Assembly: GCF_030295745.1 (NCBI RefSeq)
Contig: NZ_AP027291.1
Coordinates: 4,712,001 to 4,776,000 of the forward strand
DNA length: 64,000 nucleotides
Direction: 5' to 3'
Origin: Mycolicibacterium sp. TUM20985
GTDB taxonomy: Bacteria; Actinomycetota; Actinomycetes; Mycobacteriales; Mycobacteriaceae
Shown: positions 56,761 through 64,000 of the stretch, in pieces
Numbering within the stretch: position 1 is the stretch's first letter
How the letters are laid out: each line of letters starts with the position of its first letter
Program-made: the position numbers and the translations under genes
The notes under the pieces: generated by a model
The model's input: only the letters and a program-made list of their open reading frames with translations
Told to the model about the DNA's origin: nothing
Databases searched by the model: none

Positions 56761-59112
56761 TCAGTCCTTGGCGAAGGCTCGGGCCATCTCCCGCTCGACG
56801 TCCCGGTACGGCGTGCCGGTGATGTCGACGACGACCTTGGCGATGGTTCCGCCCGTGAACGCATAGGGCGCCTCATAGGTGACGGAGACCGGCTGCCCCG
56901 GATTGCGGCCCACGGCCACTCCCCCGCCGGCCAGGCCGAACATGCCGGGGTGCGTGCGGACGCCCGCCTTGGTGGCGACCGTCTGATCGTCGATGAAGAG
57001 CGAGACGTCACCGAGGGGGGTGTGACTGCCCTCGACCGTGCCCGTCCTCGCGTAGCTGACGCCGAACACGTGACTGCCCAACGGAATTGGGTCGGACGAG
57101 GACACCAGCTGCTCCTCCTCGCCCAAGAAGTTGTAGACGTACTGCAGGCGGCCGTCCGCCACGAACAGCACGTGACCGCCGTGACCGGCGCCCTGCTTGT
57201 ACAACACCCCTTCGGCGTCGGCGGTGTCGACGGTGACCTCGGCCAGCACCGTGAAGGACTGCCCGCCGAGCTCGACCGCCGCGCCGAGGCCGACTTCGGC
57301 GGTGCCGGGGTAGTAGGTGAACGTCTTGCGCCCCTCGGACAGATAGGGTCGCCACCCGGACAGGGTCTCGATCATGCCGAGGTCGGCCAGCGGAAGCCCG
57401 TTGTACTTGGCGGCCTCGGTGAACCAGAGCGCCTTGAGCTCCTCGAGCTTCTCTGGGTGTTCGGCCGTAAGGTCGTGGCATTGGCTGCGGTCGGCTTCGA
57501 TGTGGAAGAGCTCCCACCGGTCCTGGTCGAAGTGCGACCAGCCGGCAGGACTGGCAGCGTGGACGGTGTTGGCGAACCAGCCATCGTGCCAGATGCCCCT
57601 GGTGCCCAGCATCGTGTAGAACTGCGTCGACTTGCCGGTGTCCGCGCTCGAATCAGCAAGCGCTGCTTTGAAACTCGTGCCGTCAAGCGGCTTCTGCGGG
57701 ATGCCGCCGACCTTGTCGGGCGGGGTGATTCCCAGCAGGTCGTAGATGGTCGGCGTCACGTCGCAGACGTTGACGTACTGGTCCCGCACTTCGCCATGGG
57801 CATCGATTCCGTTGGGCCAGGAAATGATTGCCGTATCGGCGATACCGCCTTCGTGCGAGGCGTAGCGCTTGAACAACTTGTACGGCGTGTTGAACGCCAT
57901 CGCCCAACCGATCGGGTAGTGGTTGTAGGTCTCGGGGCCACCCAGCTGGTCGTAGAACCGCAGACTCTCCTCGACCGTGTCGATGTACCCGTTGAAGAAC
58001 TTGACCTCGTTCACCGATCCGTTCGGGCCACCCTCACCGCTGGCGCCGTTGTCGGAGATGACCACGATGATGGTGTCGTCCAGCTGGCCCGATTCCTCCA
58101 GATAGTCGAGAACCCGGCCGATCTGCTCGTCGGTGTAGGACAGGAAGCCGGCGAAGACCTCGGCCATCCGGCTGAAGAGCCGCTTCTCCTCGTCGTTCAG
58201 GGTGTCCCACGGCCGGACGGTGTCCTGGTACGGCCACGCCTCCCCGTTGGGGCCCTTGACGTCGAGATACGGATTGACGGGTGACATTTCGGTGTCCTGG
58301 GGCACGATGCCGAGCCGCTTCTGATTCTCCAGGACGATGTCGCGGTAGGCCTCGTACCCCATGTCGAAGCGACCGGCGTACTTGTCGGCCCACTCCGTGA
58401 AGACGTGGTGCGGCGCATGGCCCGCACCTGGGCACAGGTAGCTAAACCACGGCTTGTCGGGCGCGATCACCTTGGCGTCGCGGATGAACTCGATGGTCTT
58501 GTCGGCCAGGTCCTTCGAGAGGTGGTAGCCGTCCTCGGGAGTGGCAGGCGGGGCTACGGGATGGTTGTCGTACACCAGCTCCGGATACCACTGATCGGTC
58601 TCCCCGCCCATGAACCCGTAGAAGCGCTCGAAGCCACGGCTCAACGGCCAATGCCGTTTCGTGGCAGCCAGATTCGACTCTTCAAGCGGGGTGAGGTGCC
58701 ATTTGCCGACGCAGTAGGTGTTGTAACCCCTTTCGGCGAGCACCTCGGACAGCAGGGCGGTGTCGTCGGGGATGCGCCCGTTGCAGTTGGGGAACCCGTT
58801 GGTGAACTCCTCGACGGTGGCCATTCCGACGGTGGTGGCGTTGCGTCCGGTGAGCAGCGAGGCGCGGGTCGGCGAACACAGCGCGGTGGTGTGAAACTGC
58901 GAGAGTCGGATCCCACGTTCGGCGATCCGGCTCATGGCAGGCATGTCGACCAGACCCCCGAAGCAGTCCCAGGTGGCGATGCCGGTGTCGTCCCAGACGA
59001 GGTAGAGGACGTTGGGAGATCCGGGTGGCGCCACCGGAGCTTGGTAGGGACCCCAGTCGGGCTCGGAGTCCCGGATGTCGAGTTCGATCTTGCCCTTGAA
59101 TTCGCCAGTCAT
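56761..59112 (-). CDS. atsA: Arylsulfatase
   Basis: 783 residues from MTGEFKGKIELDIRDSEPD at 59112, with GAGGAA upstream. The sulfatase signature CSPTRASLLTGR has Cys79, to be converted to formylglycine. Metal ligands include Asp41/Asp42 (LVWDDTG) and the ISDNGASGEGG segment. A C-terminal beta domain (residues ~550-783) ends REMARAFAKD. Hydrolyses sulfate esters. M. tuberculosis has atsA (Rv0711) next to Rv0712 in the same order. No signal peptide, so it is probably cytosolic. The in-frame extension beyond 59112 is not used. Confidence 0.94.
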   Translation of the reverse strand: MTGEFKGKIELDIRDSEPDWGPYQAPVAPPGSPNVLYLVWDDTGIATWDCFGGLVDMPAMSRIAERGIRLSQFHTTALCSPTRASLLTGRNATTVGMATVEEFTNGFPNCNGRIPDDTALLSEVLAERGYNTYCVGKWHLTPLEESNLAATKRHWPLSRGFERFYGFMGGETDQWYPELVYDNHPVAPPATPEDGYHLSKDLADKTIEFIRDAKVIAPDKPWFSYLCPGAGHAPHHVFTEWADKYAGRFDMGYEAYRDIVLENQKRLGIVPQDTEMSPVNPYLDVKGPNGEAWPYQDTVRPWDTLNDEEKRLFSRMAEVFAGFLSYTDEQIGRVLDYLEESGQLDDTIIVVISDNGASGEGGPNGSVNEVKFFNGYIDTVEESLRFYDQLGGPETYNHYPIGWAMAFNTPYKLFKRYASHEGGIADTAIISWPNGIDAHGEVRDQYVNVCDVTPTIYDLLGITPPDKVGGIPQKPLDGTSFKAALADSSADTGKSTQFYTMLGTRGIWHDGWFANTVHAASPAGWSHFDQDRWELFHIEADRSQCHDLTAEHPEKLEELKALWFTEAAKYNGLPLADLGMIETLSGWRPYLSEGRKTFTYYPGTAEVGLGAAVELGGQSFTVLAEVTVDTADAEGVLYKQGAGHGGHVLFVADGRLQYVYNFLGEEEQLVSSSDPIPLGSHVFGVSYARTGTVEGSHTPLGDVSLFIDDQTVATKAGVRTHPGMFGLAGGGVAVGRNPGQPVSVTYEAPYAFTGGTIAKVVVDITGTPYRDVEREMARAFAKD

Positions 59113-59280
59113 CGCGTTCCTCGCCTCCGGTGCATCGCCGTCTCCCCGATACCGCCCGGACAGTACACCTGCGCCGTAACCGGCGACCGACAATCTGACG
59201 ATCACGCAAGGTTGTTGCCAGGCAGCAAATCTCGTTGATCGATGCCACTCTCGGCCTCGGTTGCGGGGTGTTCGACGGGC

Positions 59281-61014
59281 CTAGCGGCCGTGGTGCTGGG
59301 TCGACTGCGACGCATACCGATCGCCGTCATGCGTGACTCCGTTGTGGTTCCGCGCATTCGGGGACTTGGGCTGCGTGTGCCGCCGCCGGTTGGCCTTCGT
59401 CTCGTACATGGCCGCATCCGCGTCGCGCAGGATTTCGATGGCGCTGCGCTGATCGTCTGGCGTCACCACCGTGACCCCGATGCTGCCCTGCGTGCGCACC
59501 GTTGCGGCGCCCAACGTCATGGGTTGGGCGAGGCTGCGTTCCAGACGACTGACGAAATCGGCGAGGTCTGCCGGGCTGACCGCACCCGCGACCAGGGTGA
59601 CGAACTCGTCTCCCCCAAGCCGGCCGACGACGTCGTTGGGCCCGACCGATGCGCGAAGGCACTGCCCCACACTCTGGAGGAGTTCGTCACCGGTGTCGTG
59701 GCCCAGCGAGTCGTTGATGGCCTTCAGATTGTCGAGGTCGATGAACAGCACCGCACCCAGCCGGCGATCACCCCGGACGCGCAATGAATCCGAGATTCGG
59801 TTCAGGACGGCCGCCCGGTTCGGCAACCCGGTGAGGGCGTCGTGGGTGGCGCGGTAGGTCAGCCGCTCGCGGGCCACCTGCTCGGCGGTGATGTCGGAGA
59901 ACGACACGAGGAGCGCCGTGCCGTAGCGGTCGTCGTTGTCCAGCGGCCGGCAGCTCATCCGCAGCCACGTTCGTCGGCCGTTGGGGCCGTCGATCCCGGT
60001 GATGCAGCCCTGGAACGGCTTTCCGGTCCGCATCGTCTGCGCGACCGGGTTGTCGCGGGGCTCGACCAGACGGCGGTTGACGTCGTAGGTCTTGATCGTG
60101 TGCGCGACGCGTCCGTCGCCGCCGACGAGCGTCGAGGCGGAGATTCCGAGGATCCGCTCCGCAGCCGGATTCGCCGACGTCACACTGCCCGAGCCATCGA
60201 TCACCAAGATTCCCTCATCCAGGGAGTTCACGATTCGACGTAGAAGTCGTTCCACCCCATGGGATTTGGTCTCATCGTTACACACCAGGACGAAGCCCGT
60301 GTCCAGCTGCGTGGCCGCGACTCGCACGATCAGCGGTTGACCGTCGGCGGTGTGGTGGGTGGCCAGCACCCCGCCCCCGTCGGCGACGATCGCAGCCGGT
60401 TCCAGTGAGGCACCCACGGCGTCGCCGATCGACATCGCCAACGCGCTCGAGGCGGGGCGCTGGTAGATCACCTCCGCGGCGCGATTCCACTTCGTCACCA
60501 GGCCCGTGACCGTGGTGGCGATGATCGCGACCCCCACCTTGTCGACCAGCGCGGCCTGGTAGCGCAGACTGCGTTGGGCAGTCCTGACGAACGTCATGTC
60601 GCGCAGCGTCACGTGGTAGGCGGGTTCACCGCGCCACGACGTGAGCGAGGAAACGGCCTCGACGTCGAGCGTCGTGCCGTCTAGGCGAACCATCACCGAT
60701 TCCGAGGGTCGGGTGGCATCGCCGTCGTTGCGCAACGCCGCCAGACGGGCCAGGACGGGCTCGATGAAATCGGGGTGGATGAAGCCGGTCACCGGATACC
60801 CGTGCACCTGATCGGCGTAGTGGGCCCCGAGCCAGCGGACGGCCGTCGCATTGGCGTAGACGACCCGACCGCCCTGGTGCACGAGCACCGCGTCGGGACT
60901 GCCCTCGATCAACCGACGAAACGTTGCCTCGCCGACGTCGCCGTCCGCTCGGTGGGCGCGACCATCGCGACGGGCCGCTCCGTCGAGATGCGCGTGGTCG
61001 TCAAGATCGGACAT
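59281..61014 (-). CDS. PAS-domain diguanylate cyclase
   Basis: 577 residues without transmembrane helices. Three PAS-like regions (about 33-145, 155-265 and 270-395; FRRLIEGSPDAVLVHQGGRVVYANA in the first, LDEGILVIDGSGSVTSANPAAERILG in the third). The GGDEF domain follows with intact motif GGDEF at about 466-470 (GRLGGDEFVTL). The I-site RxxD is absent (GPND stands there), so product inhibition is unlikely. It synthesises c-di-GMP from GTP. The ATG at 61014 is preferred to a GTG at 61023. It lies 40 nt downstream of the phosphodiesterase gene. Confidence 0.93.
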   Translation of the reverse strand: MSDLDDHAHLDGAARRDGRAHRADGDVGEATFRRLIEGSPDAVLVHQGGRVVYANATAVRWLGAHYADQVHGYPVTGFIHPDFIEPVLARLAALRNDGDATRPSESVMVRLDGTTLDVEAVSSLTSWRGEPAYHVTLRDMTFVRTAQRSLRYQAALVDKVGVAIIATTVTGLVTKWNRAAEVIYQRPASSALAMSIGDAVGASLEPAAIVADGGGVLATHHTADGQPLIVRVAATQLDTGFVLVCNDETKSHGVERLLRRIVNSLDEGILVIDGSGSVTSANPAAERILGISASTLVGGDGRVAHTIKTYDVNRRLVEPRDNPVAQTMRTGKPFQGCITGIDGPNGRRTWLRMSCRPLDNDDRYGTALLVSFSDITAEQVARERLTYRATHDALTGLPNRAAVLNRISDSLRVRGDRRLGAVLFIDLDNLKAINDSLGHDTGDELLQSVGQCLRASVGPNDVVGRLGGDEFVTLVAGAVSPADLADFVSRLERSLAQPMTLGAATVRTQGSIGVTVVTPDDQRSAIEILRDADAAMYETKANRRRHTQPKSPNARNHNGVTHDGDRYASQSTQHHGR

Positions 61015-61054
61015 GGGGATCACGTGTCCGGTTCGTCGCCACGGGGTCGCTCCA

Positions 61055-62449
61055 TCACGGCACCCTGTTCAAGAGCGCGGAGGCCGCGGCGGTGATGACG
61101 GAACGGTCGTGGCTGACCACGAAGTCGAACTGACGGTCGTCCTCGTCCATGGCGGCGTAGCCATTGAAGCGCTCTCGGGCGATGAGAGCCGCGGCAGTGT
61201 GCGGACCGAGGCTGAGGACGATCCACTGCGAGGACAACGGATCCGACGGATCATGGGACACGACGCGGACCCCCTCCGCTGAATCGGCGGTGAGGCCGGC
61301 ACCGAACACGGCGACCAACGGGCAGACCCCGGCGAGTGCCGAGTACCGCCCTCTGGTGACTGGACCGAAGTGGCGAGCGTCCTGGAACGCGGTCAAGACC
61401 ATCGACGTATCCGCCGAGTTCTGTGCCTGCTCCTCGATGTACCGCGAGATGGCCCGCAGCGTCCGCCGTGGCGCGGTCTGCATGGACGGGTGATCGGCCA
61501 CCACGTCGAACGGGCTGGTGGCCGAGACACCCGAGCGCGCCGGGACGGCCGGAGGCGACCACGCGACCGTATCGGCAGGGCCCGGCAGCGGGCCCGGCCT
61601 GCCGAAGAGGAAGCCCTGTCCCAGGGTCGCGCCCCATGCCAGCGCCTGTTCGAAGTGTTGTTCGGTCTCGATGCCCTCGGCGATGATCAGCGTGCCCCTG
61701 CGCTCGCGGTGCGCCGACACCGCGGCTTCGATCTTGGCGGTGTCGACGCTGGGACGGGCTTGGGTCAGCTTGTTGTCGAGTTTGATGACCTCCGGGCAGA
61801 TGATGTCCAAGAGCGCCAAGGACTCCGGATTCGCTCCGACGTCGTCCAGCGCGATCGCGAATCCGTCCGCGCGCAACGCCGCGACCTTTCGAAGCAGTGT
61901 TGGCAGGTGGCCAAGCAGATTGCGCTCTGTGAGTTCGAAGATCAACGCGAACTTGTCGTGCCCGCGTTCGAGGATCTCGCTGTCGGCGCGGCCGGTGTAG
62001 TCGCTGGCCGGTTCGGAATTGACCCCCAGCAGAGCGCCTTCCGTCAAGCCACCGCGCAGGGCGCCGTCGACGGCCCGCTCGATGCACAGCCTGTCGAGTT
62101 GTGTGACCTGGTCGGTCTCCGCTGCGTAGGCGAAGACCGATTGCGGCTGGAGGTGCGGCTGAAGCGGCCAACGGGCCAGCGCCTCGAAACCCACGATCGT
62201 TCCCGTGGGTAACGACACGATCGGCTGAAAGACCGGTGAAACGCCCTTGCCCGACGCAGCGTCATCCAGGTCGGGGTGGCTCCGCTTCACCGCGCGCCGC
62301 ACCCCTTCACCGCTCACGAGCGACCCGCCCTTCCTTGGTTCCGAACGCCCTACGACGCCAGATGACCCGCCGATTCGACGTTCATCAGATTCGGGGTAGT
62401 TAACTTCTCGCAGACCACGCGTGAAGGGATCATAGCCGTCAAAACCCAT
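61055..62449 (-). CDS. EAL-domain c-di-GMP phosphodiesterase with C-terminal DICT-like sensory domain
   Basis: 464 residues. A Gly/Arg-rich N-terminal ~60 precede the EAL domain (about 70-300): catalytic residues in FEALARW, GVNSEP, ELTERN, LDDVGAN, IKLDNK, AEGIETEQ and GQGFLFGRP are all present, so it should be active. The C-terminal part (about 330-464, TLRAISRYIEEQAQNSADT, VAVFGAGLTADSAEGVRVV) resembles the DICT sensory domain found with c-di-GMP enzymes. The next gene is the cyclase, so synthesis and breakdown are encoded together. Start at 62449 has GGAGG upstream; a GTG within the N-terminal region is also possible. Confidence 0.9.
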   Translation of the reverse strand: MGFDGYDPFTRGLREVNYPESDERRIGGSSGVVGRSEPRKGGSLVSGEGVRRAVKRSHPDLDDAASGKGVSPVFQPIVSLPTGTIVGFEALARWPLQPHLQPQSVFAYAAETDQVTQLDRLCIERAVDGALRGGLTEGALLGVNSEPASDYTGRADSEILERGHDKFALIFELTERNLLGHLPTLLRKVAALRADGFAIALDDVGANPESLALLDIICPEVIKLDNKLTQARPSVDTAKIEAAVSAHRERRGTLIIAEGIETEQHFEQALAWGATLGQGFLFGRPGPLPGPADTVAWSPPAVPARSGVSATSPFDVVADHPSMQTAPRRTLRAISRYIEEQAQNSADTSMVLTAFQDARHFGPVTRGRYSALAGVCPLVAVFGAGLTADSAEGVRVVSHDPSDPLSSQWIVLSLGPHTAAALIARERFNGYAAMDEDDRQFDFVVSHDRSVITAAASALLNRVP

Positions 62450-62620
62450 TTACTGGCGAAACACCTCCGCGTTGCCTTGCACCTCGTCCTCGGGTGTTGT
62501 CCCAACTCAGTCGTTCTCCCATCGAACACGGGTGTTTGCCAAAACCGGTGATCCTGGAAAGCTTCCGACGGTGCCCGCCGACCGGCGCCAGGGATCAGCA
62601 ACGCCGCGGACCGGCGTCCA

Positions 62621-64000
62621 CTAGGCAGGTGCCAGCACCCGGTACAGCCGCCAGTTCGGTTGACTGTCGCCGTCATTGGGAATCTCGAGTTCCAGTGTCG
62701 CGATGTTCGCGCCCGTCTCGTACAACGTGGGATATCGCACGTTGAGGGCGTCGGAGATCCCACGCCCGGTCGGTGGAACCGCCAACAGATACCGGACACC
62801 GTTGTTCTGGGGATCGTTGAGCAACGGGACGAAGTCCGGGTCGGACGGGACCACGAACGTCTTCGGCTGAGTCGATGCGGCGGTGACCGCGAATCCGTAA
62901 ACGGTGTCGGTGATGACCGAACTCTCCGGCAAATCGAGATTCTCCAGATACCTGGCAATTTGGCGCTCGGTCGAGAACGACGCCGCGATGGCGTGCTCCG
63001 TCGCCTTGCGGACGCTGACGTTGTCAGGTTGCGGTGCCAGCACCGCACCCAGCGCGTATTCCTGTGGGGCGTACTTCGGCTGCCCCATCCCCCATGCGGT
63101 GACCGGGACGGCCATGGCGAGGAGGGTCGCGACCGCCGAATAGACCAGCGTCCGGCGTCGCGGCAACTCCGGCGGTGAATGCGGCTGTGCCGGAGCGTAT
63201 CTGCCTCGTCGCGTGGCGGTCGTCAACGCGCCGTCCGGGACCGCCAACATCGCCAGGCATGCCGACAGCGGAATGGCCACGATGTAGAACCGCAGGAACG
63301 GAAACGTCGACCCCGTGGCATAGCTGAGGGCCTGGAAGGCCAAGGCCGCCCCGTACACGAACGTCGGCACGAGCAGCACCGTCCAGTTCGGTTGGCGGTA
63401 GCGCCGAATTCCGCACCACAGCGCGAGTGGCACCAGGGTGGGGGCTAATAGCGTGATGCAGACCAGCGCGAAGGTCAGGCCCGCGGTGAAGGTCCCCGTC
63501 GGCTGACCGGACTGAGCGAGAATGGCGGCGTTGCCGTACTGAGAGGTGAACTGCGCGAAAGCCTCCCCAGTGATCAACCAGCTGGCCCCCGCCCAACCCA
63601 CGAACGCGGCGAAGCCGGGCCCGCTGACCAACAGCGCGTCCAGCAGTGCGCGCCGAAACCGCGGCTGGGGCGTGGCCCGCAGATAGGTGGTAGCTCCCAC
63701 CAGCAGCCCCGCGGCTGCCACGCACGCGACCGCGTCGTAACGGGTCAGATAGGCCAACCCCATCGCGATGCCACCAGCGGCGACGAGGTGATGGACGTCG
63801 TCGTCGACCATCCACGTGATGAGGCGGCGCACCGCCCATGACATGAAGAAGATGAACGGAGCCTCACTCATCCCGTTGGCGCCGTAGAACACGATCATCG
63901 GGTTGAGTGCGAACAACGCCGTGACGGCGAGGACGTAGCCGCGCGGCAGTCCACGGTCGGTGCCCATTCCGAGGATCTGGACGACGCCGCCCGCCATGAA
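62621..64000 (-). CDS. Polytopic membrane protein, glycosyltransferase-like (N-terminus outside the window)
   Basis: At least 459 residues. About eight hydrophobic helices lie in the first 300 residues (YVLAVTALFALNPMIVFYGANGMSEAPFIFF; VLLVPTFVYGAALAFQAL), followed by a ~150-residue non-membrane domain (SVITDTVYGFAVTAAST, PNWRLYRVLAPA). The luminal loop motif NGMSEAPF, and LAYLTRYDA, recall C-terminal-catalytic GT-C membrane glycosyltransferases such as the ArnT/PMT group, but the key acidic loop is outside the window. Function not assigned. The 171 nt to the EAL gene hold nothing I recognise. Confidence 0.65.
   Translation of the reverse strand, partial: FMAGGVVQILGMGTDRGLPRGYVLAVTALFALNPMIVFYGANGMSEAPFIFFMSWAVRRLITWMVDDDVHHLVAAGGIAMGLAYLTRYDAVACVAAAGLLVGATTYLRATPQPRFRRALLDALLVSGPGFAAFVGWAGASWLITGEAFAQFTSQYGNAAILAQSGQPTGTFTAGLTFALVCITLLAPTLVPLALWCGIRRYRQPNWTVLLVPTFVYGAALAFQALSYATGSTFPFLRFYIVAIPLSACLAMLAVPDGALTTATRRGRYAPAQPHSPPELPRRRTLVYSAVATLLAMAVPVTAWGMGQPKYAPQEYALGAVLAPQPDNVSVRKATEHAIAASFSTERQIARYLENLDLPESSVITDTVYGFAVTAASTQPKTFVVPSDPDFVPLLNDPQNNGVRYLLAVPPTGRGISDALNVRYPTLYETGANIATLELEIPNDGDSQPNWRLYRVLAPA

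Noticed and set aside
1..64000. CRISPR arrays, tRNA or rRNA genes, insertion sequences, integrases, attachment sites
   Set aside because: No regularly spaced repeats, cloverleaf with GTTC-type arm, transposase motif or integrase motif was found while reading both strands.

Overview
This 64 kb window is chromosomal DNA from a mycobacterium, most likely a fast-growing Mycolicibacterium-type species. It is uniformly GC-rich and densely coding, and starts are often GTG. It carries an ESX-4 type VII secretion locus, three tandem cutinases, rmlB/rmlC for rhamnose, F420-type luciferase-like oxidoreductases and a sigL/rslA pair. Gene order matches two stretches that, from memory of M. tuberculosis H37Rv, are far apart there (around Rv3436c-Rv3465 and Rv0711-Rv0753); here they are joined near 33.8-35.6 kb. 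I see no insertion sequence, CRISPR array, tRNA, rRNA or phage gene.

Layout. 1-9 kb: glmS (cut by the window edge), a degenerate alpha/beta hydrolase, a luciferase-like oxidoreductase, a two-gene type VII-like pair, glpK, and the rplM-rpsI-glmM group, which supplies amino-sugar precursors for the wall. 9-18.6 kb: ESX-4 (esxT, esxU, the Rv3446c-like gene and eccC4 on the minus strand; eccD4 and mycP4 on the plus strand; eccB4 convergent). 18.6-22.4 kb: CGNR regulator, EamA transporter, three cutinases. 22.4-27 kb: the minus-strand alpha operon infA-rpmJ-rpsM-rpsK-rpsD-rpoA-rplQ-truA, with several RNA hairpins between genes. 27.2-30.4 kb: a response-regulator/thioredoxin-reductase-like fusion followed by a cyclic-nucleotide-domain histidine kinase. 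30.4-33.8 kb: duplicated Rv3463-like oxidoreductases, then rmlB-rmlC.

34-42.6 kb: a small membrane protein, a frameshifted SigG-like ECF sigma gene, the valine-catabolic mmsA-acyl-CoA dehydrogenase-mmsB operon behind a palindromic site, a HAD protein, a LuxR-type two-component pair and a MarR regulator. 42.6-46.6 kb: secY-adk-map-sigL-rslA. 46.9-50.5 kb: two tandem SAM methyltransferases and a frameshifted sppA. 50.6-54.9 kb: the spc-type operon rplN-rplX-rplE-rpsN-rpsH-rplF-rplR-rpsE-rpmD-rplO, ending in a strong terminator. 55-59.1 kb: arylsulfatase atsA, its formylglycine-generating enzyme and a lipoprotein. 59.3-64 kb: an adjacent c-di-GMP synthase/phosphodiesterase pair and a membrane protein cut by the window edge.

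The candidates most worth testing as under-described systems are the REC-flavoprotein/cNMP-kinase pair (27.2-30.4 kb), the structured leader in front of rpsM, and the EspC-like/WxG-like pair at 3.1-4.8 kb. Gene names rest on motifs and remembered synteny. No database search was run.
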